From positions 1 through 12,916 of the forward strand of contig CALJKR010000060.1 in the NCBI GenBank assembly GCA_937974555.1: 12,916 bases of DNA, written 5' to 3'. Source of the stretch: an uncultured Flavobacteriales bacterium (GTDB lineage Bacteria; Bacteroidota; Bacteroidia; Flavobacteriales_D; Sanyastnellaceae). Below the pieces are notes generated by a model. The model was given only the letters and a program-made list of their open reading frames with translations, was not told the DNA's origin and did no database searches. Shown here one piece after another: positions 8,011-12,916 of this stretch; the stretch's first letter is position 1; every line of letters starts with the position of its first letter. The position numbers and the translations under genes are program-made.

Positions 8011-8704
8011 GCCCTTTCAGTTCAAACAATTTCAAGTTGCCCATGAACGCGCCGCCATGAAAGTCGGCACCGACGGCGTGCTGCTCGGCGCTTGGGCCTT
8101 GGCGGGGCAGCATCTCCAAAGCATTTTGGATGTAGGCACCGGAACCGGATTGATCGCCTTGATGCTGGCCCAGCGATTTGGCGAGGCCCAATTGATTGGC
8201 GTCGAGATGGACCCAGCGGCCTTTGAAGAGGCAACCGAAAATTTCAGTCGTTCCCCTTTTACAGAACGACTCGTTGCCTTACAGACCAATTTTTTGGAGT
8301 GGAGCACCGACCAACGATTTAATGCCATTGTGTGCAATCCCCCCTTTTATCAGGATGCGATATCGTCCTCCATTGAGCAAAGAAATTGGGCCAGGCAGGA
8401 GAAGTATTTGCCGCCCGAATTGTTTTTGGAGCGATGCCGCAACCACCTCACCACCAGCGGCAGATTGGCCGTTGTCATCCCCGTAGAGCGCATCCACCAT
8501 TGGAAGGCCGAGGCCGAGCGGTTGCAATTTTTCTTGAATCGGCAATGTGCCATCAAAGGACATTCGGAGGCCGCAATATCCCGATATCTGCTGGAGTGGA
8601 CATTTCAAGAAACGGCGTGTGAAGAAACCGAATTGATATTAGAGCAAAGTAGAGGCGTAAAGTCCACGGAATATTTGAAGTGGGTAGAAGCTTTTTATTT
8701 GTAG
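8003..8704 (+). CDS. trmN6: tRNA1(Val) (adenine(37)-N6)-methyltransferase (TrmN6/YfiC-like)
   Basis: This is a 233-aa SAM-dependent methyltransferase; E. coli TrmN6 is about 245 aa. The N-terminal segment FQFKQFQVAHERAAMKVGTDGVLLGAW is typical of this family. The SAM-binding motif DVGTGTG is at 43-49, an acidic GVEMD at 66-70 ends the second strand, and the catalytic NPPF is at 112-115. It would methylate N6 of A37 in valine tRNA. The ATG at 8003 was chosen over an in-frame ATG at 7919 because homologues begin with this FxFKQF segment and because it overlaps the paaY stop by only 8 bp. It is the third gene of the operon and has no evident metabolic link to paaJ-paaY. No terminator with a T tract follows. 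Confidence 0.9.
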   Translation: MSKPFQFKQFQVAHERAAMKVGTDGVLLGAWALAGQHLQSILDVGTGTGLIALMLAQRFGEAQLIGVEMDPAAFEEATENFSRSPFTERLVALQTNFLEWSTDQRFNAIVCNPPFYQDAISSSIEQRNWARQEKYLPPELFLERCRNHLTTSGRLAVVIPVERIHHWKAEAERLQFFLNRQCAIKGHSEAAISRYLLEWTFQETACEETELILEQSRGVKSTEYLKWVEAFYL

Positions 8705-9134
8705 GGGTTTTGATTCCAATCATCGCGCGCAGGCCTTAGAGTAAGTTGAATGTGTTGATTTTATTCTATTTTTTTTCGTATTTGTATGTTTTAATAATTG
8801 GGTATTTCGGATTTGTATAACTACCAATAATTACGCCTTCTGGCGTATTGACAAGAAATTGCTTAAGTGAGACCTTTGCTTAACTGAATATATAATTTTA
8901 GTTAGATAGATTTATTATTTGAAAAACTAGAATATTAAAAAAATGTTGATCAATTTTTCATTTATTTAAATCCAAGTATAATGTGGTTGAAGTTTAAAGT
9001 TTGATATTTTATTGAGCAAACATGAATTTGTAATTATATCGAATTCAGAACTATTTAATCTAAAAATTATTCATTCAAAGTGTTATAATCAATGAGAAAA
9101 AGAAATAAAGAATTAGCCTAGAAAATTAATAAAA
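8705..9134. other. AT-rich 430-bp region without a gene; edge of accessory segment
   Basis: I see no open reading frame worth calling on either strand. Composition turns strongly AT-rich from about 8740, marking a break between the packed core operon and the following accessory genes. It contains a small perfect hairpin (8832-8847) and an imperfect inverted repeat with arms near 8792-8804 and 8822-8833. A TATAAT-like hexamer at 9084-9089 lies 45 bp before the 309-aa gene, without a good partner box. No perfect TAnnTTTG box was found. It must carry the promoter for the 309-aa gene, but I cannot place it. Confidence 0.6.
8832..8847. repeat. Short perfect hairpin in AT-rich spacer
   Basis: TACGCC (8832-8837) and GGCGTA (8842-8847) pair perfectly around a TTCT loop, an unusually GC-rich spot in an otherwise AT-rich spacer. 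No T tract follows on the plus strand and only a weak one on the minus strand, so it does not qualify as a standard intrinsic terminator. It could be a protein site, a relic of the junction, or chance. Confidence 0.35.
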
Positions 9135-10064
9135 ATGTTTTCTTTTATGTTGAGAGAAGAGTTGAATGATTTTAATATTACCCTCGAAGGTGAGATTAAT
9201 TCGATTGATGTCAATATTTTGACCACGACACTACAAAATTTTAATATACTTATTCAAGAAATTAACAGGGAAGTCAACCCGGAGGTAGGAGTTTCGTTTC
9301 AAATCCAAACTTTTCGTTCTGGTAGTTTTGATATTTTTTGTTGTTTATTGGGAGATGAGAATGCACTGAGTACGCTTTTCAATATTTTAAAAGGCGATAA
9401 TTTCGAAACAGCAGTACAAATTATTCAGACATTGGCAGATATACTTGCTATAAAGCAATTTCTTGGAGGTAAGAAACCTAAAAGTGTTGATGTTACAGGT
9501 GGTGATAGTATTATTATTACGAATCAAGATGGGCAAGTTAAATTGACGAGTCAGAAGGCGGGTGACATAATTTTCAATAATTCAACAGTTAATATTACAA
9601 TAAATAAGACTTTTAGGATTCTTAAAGATATAGGGCATATAAAAGGTTTGGCTATAAAGGACAATCAAGGTAATCATAAATTCAGAGCTGATCGTGATCA
9701 ATTTGAGAATTTATATAGCGCTACTGAAATTATAGAAGTGAATATTGATTCTCCGAAGACAATTTCAAAGTATTATGTTTCACTGAGCGTATTTAAAATT
9801 GTATTCAAAAAGAAGTATAAATGGGATTTTTATCATGAAGGTGTAAAGATTAGTGCGACTATTGAAGATTCTGATTTTTATGAGAAACTTTTATCTCGTC
9901 AAATTCAATTCATGAATGGTGATATTCTTGTTGTGGATTTGGATATTGTACAGGTTTTTAATCAAGTTGCAAATACATTTGAAAACAAAAAATATATTGT
10001 TAGAAAAATTCACGAAATACAGCATCAATCCAAACAAGCACAGTTTGATTTTGATAATGATTAG
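9135..10064 (+). CDS. Uncharacterised 309-aa cytoplasmic protein
   Basis: I do not recognise a named family, although the layout recalls about 300-aa conserved hypothetical proteins found on mobile elements (from memory, not searched). No signal peptide or membrane helix is seen. Residues 1-65 alternate as strands and a helix and end in RSGSFDI (61-67). A helix follows (about 88-108), then GGKKPK (111-116) and a Gly/Asp-rich strand region to about 155. The C-terminal part has KWDFYHEGVKISATIEDSDF (229-248) and NGDILVVDLDI (261-271). The tail is acidic (DFDND). The gene is AT-rich, unlike those on its left. The ATG at 9135 was chosen as the longest; M5 (9147) is an alternative. It lies 117 bp upstream of the interrupted coiled-coil gene, on the same strand. 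Confidence 0.75.
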   Translation: MFSFMLREELNDFNITLEGEINSIDVNILTTTLQNFNILIQEINREVNPEVGVSFQIQTFRSGSFDIFCCLLGDENALSTLFNILKGDNFETAVQIIQTLADILAIKQFLGGKKPKSVDVTGGDSIIITNQDGQVKLTSQKAGDIIFNNSTVNITINKTFRILKDIGHIKGLAIKDNQGNHKFRADRDQFENLYSATEIIEVNIDSPKTISKYYVSLSVFKIVFKKKYKWDFYHEGVKISATIEDSDFYEKLLSRQIQFMNGDILVVDLDIVQVFNQVANTFENKKYIVRKIHEIQHQSKQAQFDFDND

Positions 10065-10181
10065 CGTATGAAATTATTGCTGATGCCAAGAATATTTCTT
10101 TGAATAAATTATTAATTAGTTCAATTGTAAAAGTTGCACCTTAATGTATAGCATTATAGTACTAAGAAATCACATAAGTAA

Positions 10182-10553
10182 ATGAAACAGACTACGATCA
10201 ATGTTTTCAATTTGTTAAATAATAATAAGTTACTCGCTGATTTATCCGAGTTCAAGGAAGTAAACCCCAATTTCTTGTACAATGAATTGTCAATTGAAGA
10301 TTTGTTAGTGCAATTTGATAATGCAAAAGAGATTATTTTACAGGCAATAGATAAAAATTACTTTGAGGAACGATTGACATTCAATAAGAGATCACAAATT
10401 GAAAATTTACTAAAGTCAATCATGGTCCAACTTCAACAACTAGCTCCCTATAAATTTAATGCTTCTAATTTGCGCGCTGTACCTATGGCGCAAGCTTTAT
10501 ATAATGGGGTGTCCAATTTAGCGGAAATTGTTGGCAGCTCAAGGCTGGAATAA
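10182..10553 (+). CDS. N-terminal part (123 aa) of an interrupted coiled-coil membrane protein gene
   Basis: This part encodes mostly helical, soluble sequence with no recognised domain. It ends at a TAA (10551-10553) that is exactly in frame with the 274-aa frame beginning at 10641. The 29 codons between hold no other stop and read as plausible protein, passing into a charged helix, EIKELSKQKRELSKL. The simplest reading is one gene of 427 codons (10182-11465) broken by a single nonsense change, for example GAA or CAA to TAA. Alternatives are a sequencing error, programmed readthrough, or two subunits made from a naturally split gene. The function is unknown. Confidence 0.65.
   Translation: MKQTTINVFNLLNNNKLLADLSEFKEVNPNFLYNELSIEDLLVQFDNAKEIILQAIDKNYFEERLTFNKRSQIENLLKSIMVQLQQLAPYKFNASNLRAVPMAQALYNGVSNLAEIVGSSRLE
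10551..10553 (+). other. In-frame TAA interrupting a 427-codon reading frame
   Basis: Position 10641 minus 10182 is 459, which is 153 codons, so both halves share a frame. Only this TAA lies between them. The base after it is C (TAA-C), a context sometimes linked to weaker termination, but that is slight evidence. No ATG, GTG or TTG occurs in the 29 codons between this stop and the ATG at 10641, so restarting translation would skip them. Confidence 0.85.
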
Positions 10554-10640
10554 CGGTTTAATCCAGTTTTCAATTATTCTCAAGAGATTAAGGAGTTATC
10601 AAAACAGAAACGAGAACTTTCGAAGCTTTCGTTTGATTTC

Positions 10641-11465
10641 ATGAGAGCTAATGAGCTATACAATCAAGGGAAATCTCAAATTGCGGCATTAGATATTGAC
10701 TTGAAAAAATTGAATCAAGAAAAGAAGCAAATTCAAGTTGAATTAGCAAGTATTCAAAAATTGCGCAATGAGATAGAGGATTATAACAGAAAAGCTTCAA
10801 GGGCAGATCAAGAAATAGAGAACAGAAAAGTTAAAATTGTGGCATTTCAAGAAGCTACTAACGGTTATACTCTTAGGTTAAAAGAATTGGAATCTGAGAC
10901 TACAGCTATTGTTTCAAAAGGTGATAAAATTGATGAATTGGTATTTCAGGCAGAACGAGCACTTAATCTTCAATCGGCTGTGGGTATAAGTGCAGCTTTC
11001 TCTTCCTATTACGAAGCGGCAAAGGAGAATGCAACTTTTAAAATTTATAAGTTCAAATTTAATTGGTGGATTGTTGGAGCCTTCTTTTTTTTGTTGATGG
11101 CTCTTGGTGTAACAATTTGGATTGTAGGTGGATGGTATATTGAAAAGCCAGATTCTGTTAGTTCAATTGTGGGTCGAATTGTTGCAGTTTCCATTTCAAT
11201 AACTGGTGCGACTTTCTGTGCTAGACAATACGTTGGGCAGAAGAATATTCAGGAAGATTATGCCTACAAGTCAGTACTTTCAAAATCAATAATTGCATTT
11301 AAGGAAGAGATAAGAAAAAGAGATGATGCAAAAGTAGTAGATTACTTGACAACTGTTTTGGCGGAGATTCATAAAGATCCTCTAAGGAATAGAAACGAAT
11401 TAATGGATAAACGAACGCCTGAGCTTCTTGACAAGATTTTTGATATAGTAATGAAAAAACAATAA
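10641..11465 (+). CDS. C-terminal part (274 aa): long coiled coil plus two membrane helices, unknown function
   Basis: Residues about 15-105 form a long charged coiled coil rich in Lys, Glu, Gln and Ile. Two hydrophobic segments follow at 141-166 (aromatic, NWWIVGAFFFLLMALG) and 174-194, joined by a short loop. A soluble helical tail (197-274) contains QEDYAYKSVLSKSIIAFKEE (204-223) and EIHKDPLRNRNEL (242-254). The coiled coil and tail would both face the cytoplasm if this is a helical hairpin. I recall the EDYAYK-type tail from unnamed proteins of mobile regions but cannot name a family. The frame extends upstream without a stop to the TAA at 10551, so this is probably the larger remnant of a 427-codon gene. 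No Shine-Dalgarno site precedes the ATG. The 125-aa gene follows 21 bp later. Confidence 0.65.
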   Translation: MRANELYNQGKSQIAALDIDLKKLNQEKKQIQVELASIQKLRNEIEDYNRKASRADQEIENRKVKIVAFQEATNGYTLRLKELESETTAIVSKGDKIDELVFQAERALNLQSAVGISAAFSSYYEAAKENATFKIYKFKFNWWIVGAFFFLLMALGVTIWIVGGWYIEKPDSVSSIVGRIVAVSISITGATFCARQYVGQKNIQEDYAYKSVLSKSIIAFKEEIRKRDDAKVVDYLTTVLAEIHKDPLRNRNELMDKRTPELLDKIFDIVMKKQ

Positions 11466-11486
11466 AAAGCAATAAAATGCCATAAT

Positions 11487-11864
11487 ATGAGAGCACAAGT
11501 TCAATACAATGATTTTGTCGGCAGTGCGGCTGCTGATATTACTGATCACAGTGATTTATCGAAATTCTTGGTTTCACGAGGAGTAGACATAGTGCGGTAT
11601 GATCCGGTCGGAGTGAGTTTTTACTCGGGATACGCACATAGTTTTCATGCGTCAATTATTTGCATTGATCGAAATAGATCAAGTGGAGATATCCCTTTTT
11701 TGGTTAACATTAGTTTTGAAGGCGATTTTGATAAAACAGAGTTTTTTAACTTGTTCAAGAGGTTCAATGTAATAGTGACTTTTAAAATACCAGGTTATAA
11801 TCAATTTGAAATTGAAGAAGAAATTATGTTCGATGATAGATCATCATCCGAGGGCAAAGAATAG
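11487..11864 (+). CDS. Uncharacterised 125-aa protein
   Basis: This is a small soluble protein with no signal peptide or membrane helix. It starts MRAQVQYNDFVGSAAADITD and contains VGVSFYSGYAHSFHASIICID (about 41-61), FLVNISFEGDF (71-81) and TEFFNLFKRFNVIVTFK (84-100), then an acidic tail (EIEEEIMFDD). The alternating pattern suggests an alpha/beta fold of mostly strands with one amphipathic helix. I recall similar unnamed proteins starting with a YNDFxGTAAADI-like segment in Bacteroidota, but assign no function. It lies 21 bp after the coiled-coil membrane protein, so the two are probably co-transcribed, and it could be a partner or immunity protein. That role is inference. Confidence 0.7.
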   Translation: MRAQVQYNDFVGSAAADITDHSDLSKFLVSRGVDIVRYDPVGVSFYSGYAHSFHASIICIDRNRSSGDIPFLVNISFEGDFDKTEFFNLFKRFNVIVTFKIPGYNQFEIEEEIMFDDRSSSEGKE

Positions 11865-11865
11865 A

Positions 11866-11903
11866 GTTGATTTGTTTTTTCGTTGCTTCATTGTAAAATC
11901 AAC
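11866..11903. repeat. 8-bp perfect inverted repeat between the 125-aa gene and the antitoxin gene
   Basis: GTTGATTT (11866-11873) and AAATCAAC (11896-11903) are exact inverted copies separated by 22 bases. The left arm begins just after the 125-aa gene stop, and the right arm lies inside the candidate antitoxin promoter spacer. The large loop and lack of a following T tract argue against a terminator; a binding site for a dimeric regulator, such as the antitoxin, is possible. Chance occurrence in AT-rich DNA cannot be excluded. Confidence 0.4.
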
Positions 11904-11920
11904 ATGTAGAGTTATATTTG
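11890..11920 (+). promoter_or_regulatory. Candidate Bacteroidota promoter of the Panacea toxin-antitoxin operon
   Basis: ATTG (11890-11893), 19 bases, then TATATTTG (11913-11920) fits the -33 TTTG / -7 TAnnTTTG pattern with one mismatch in the -33 box. Transcription would start near 11925, about 25 bases before the ATG at 11951. A second perfect -7 match, TAAATTTG, lies at 11933-11940 and would give an almost leaderless message. GGTGA (11921-11925) and TCACC (11943-11947) form a weak inverted repeat around the second box. Confidence 0.5.
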
Positions 11921-11950
11921 GGTGAAGTTCCCTAAATTTGCATCACCTTT

Positions 11951-12538
11951 ATGATCAACGATTCTATCGCTTTGCAAAGAAATCTTCAGGTGCAGAAGAT
12001 TGGAAATGCTATTGTTTACCTTTCTTCTCGTGTCAAGGATTTGTCTAAAACCAAGCTCCTCAAGCTAGTTTACTTGTTGGATGAGATTTCCATTCGTAGG
12101 AGCGGTATTCCTATTTTCAATTTAACCTACAAGGTATGGAAGTTTGGCCCCGTTTCAGCAGAGTTGTACATTGACCTTTCTGAGGATCTTCATTTGATGA
12201 AAAACTATATTCAATTGGATTCTGAATCAAAGGTGTTTCAACCTATAACGAGTTTCTGTGATGACGAATTCTCTGAAAACGAGATTGAATTTATGGATTT
12301 TGTTATTGAAAAGTATGGTAACAAAAGTGCCTCTGAGTTAGTGAATTTAACGCATCATGAACATTCTCCATGGCACACAACAGCATTGGCTAATAACGTG
12401 CTGGAGCCCTTAGAAAATGAAACTTTGAGCTATACTGATTTTGTCATTGATATGAAACAATTGATTGCTCATGATAGTATTCGTTTGGCTTTATATAATG
12501 ATTATGTCGCTCAGAACGGATATGCTAACAGAGGGTAA
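11951..12538 (+). CDS. panA: Panacea-domain (DUF4065 / SocA-like) antitoxin
   Basis: The 195-aa protein matches the Panacea (DUF4065) family. It has LSKTKLLKLVYLLDEISIRRSG (31-52), LTYKVWKFGPVSAELY (58-73) and the later SASELVNLTHHEHSPW (126-141), which correspond to the family's KLxKLLYF, TYxAWKxGPVxxxLY and ELSxLTHxExPW motifs. Panacea proteins are antitoxins that neutralise very different toxins encoded beside them. No extra helix-turn-helix domain is seen; the Panacea domain fills the protein. The next gene starts inside its 3' end with a 17-bp overlap, as expected for a coupled antitoxin-toxin pair with the antitoxin first. A promoter lies directly upstream, so it is probably transcribed apart from the genes on its left. 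Family is near certain; antitoxin role is well supported by arrangement. Confidence 0.88.
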   Translation: MINDSIALQRNLQVQKIGNAIVYLSSRVKDLSKTKLLKLVYLLDEISIRRSGIPIFNLTYKVWKFGPVSAELYIDLSEDLHLMKNYIQLDSESKVFQPITSFCDDEFSENEIEFMDFVIEKYGNKSASELVNLTHHEHSPWHTTALANNVLEPLENETLSYTDFVIDMKQLIAHDSIRLALYNDYVAQNGYANRG

Positions 12539-12916
12539 TATTCTTTATTTCGATCCTTTCTATTTTAAAAATGGCAATCTTTCTAAGTCCAAATATTTTG
12601 TCCTTTTAAAGATTGTTGACAGCAACCTAGTCATTGCCTCTTTACCGACGAGTGTAGATGCGATTCCTGAAAAGTACGAGTTTGAACAAGGATGTCTTGA
12701 GCTTCCTGATATCAATTTTCATTGTTACGTGATACAACCAAATTTTCCGATCACGGAATGTGGCAAGTCTTTCCCTCTGAGAACTTTGCTATATGGTCAT
12801 CAACTGGATGATTATTCTATCAAGACTCTAAATGATGTATATCCCGTGGAAGGGGTAGATTATATGATTTGGGGAAAGTTAAAGCAAGAAATTTTTCAAT
12901 CTCTTCTTTCTTGTTT
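12522..12916 (+). CDS. Probable toxin partner of the Panacea antitoxin, 3' end outside window
   Basis: An open frame begins with ATG at 12522 inside the antitoxin gene (17-bp overlap) and stays open for 131 codons to the window end, so it is partial. It starts MLTEGNILYFDPFYFKNGNL, followed by SKSKYFVLLKIVDSNLVIASLPTS. This resembles the opening of MazF/PemK-type SH3-barrel toxins (a G-D/N-I-L-xxD strand, then a SKxRxxLVL-like strand), but the match is weak and the rest is not familiar. No membrane segment is seen. Position after a Panacea antitoxin makes a toxin role likely (PanT); the mechanism cannot be read. RNA cleavage would be a guess. Confidence 0.7.
   Translation, partial: MLTEGNILYFDPFYFKNGNLSKSKYFVLLKIVDSNLVIASLPTSVDAIPEKYEFEQGCLELPDINFHCYVIQPNFPITECGKSFPLRTLLYGHQLDDYSIKTLNDVYPVEGVDYMIWGKLKQEIFQSLLSC

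Noticed and set aside
8832..8847. Hairpin as terminator of the paaJ-paaY-trmN6 operon
   Set aside because: It is about 130 bp past the last stop and has no following T tract on the plus strand.
8705..12916. Phage, transposon or integrative element remains
   Set aside because: No integrase, transposase, relaxase, tRNA att site or terminal repeats were seen; only composition and gene content suggest transfer, and the right edge is outside the window.

Overview
The window reads as a chromosomal segment of a Bacteroidota bacterium, most likely a Flavobacteriales-type lineage. The evidence is a secreted protein ending in the gliding-motility/type IX secretion C-terminal domain, an lpxB gene (lipid A outer membrane), few Shine-Dalgarno sites, and TAnnTTTG-type promoter boxes. 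No rRNA, tRNA, CRISPR array, transposase or integrase is visible.

Left part (67-6152, minus strand): a tightly packed five-gene operon, transcribed surE -> small three-helix membrane protein -> lpxB -> OmpR-family response regulator -> large secreted lectin/Ig-like adhesin. Junctions are TAATG, TGATATG and ATGA, then a 9-bp gap, so the genes are probably translated in a coupled way. The operon ends in a strong hairpin terminator at 44-68. The operon joins a nucleotidase, envelope lipid A synthesis, a regulator with no kinase beside it, and a surface protein.

Middle part (6206-8704, plus strand): a divergent three-gene operon starting 53 bp from surE: a PaaJ/PcaF-like thiolase, a PaaY-like hexapeptide-repeat protein and a TrmN6-like tRNA m6A methyltransferase, all overlapping by 4-8 bp. 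The first two fit the end of phenylacetate or aromatic-acid catabolism; no other paa gene is in the window.

Right part (8705-12916, plus strand): composition changes sharply to AT-rich (one 60-base row at 9961 has 13 G/C, against 34 in the row at 7261). After about 430 bp without a gene come poorly known genes: a 309-aa protein; one 427-codon reading frame (coiled coil plus two membrane helices) cut by an in-frame TAA into 123-aa and 274-aa parts; a 125-aa protein; then a Panacea (DUF4065) antitoxin gene overlapping by 17 bp a probable toxin gene that runs off the window end. This looks like an acquired accessory island, possibly defence-related. The toxin-antitoxin pair is the only part whose function can be named from family knowledge; a role for the three upstream loci is a hypothesis.
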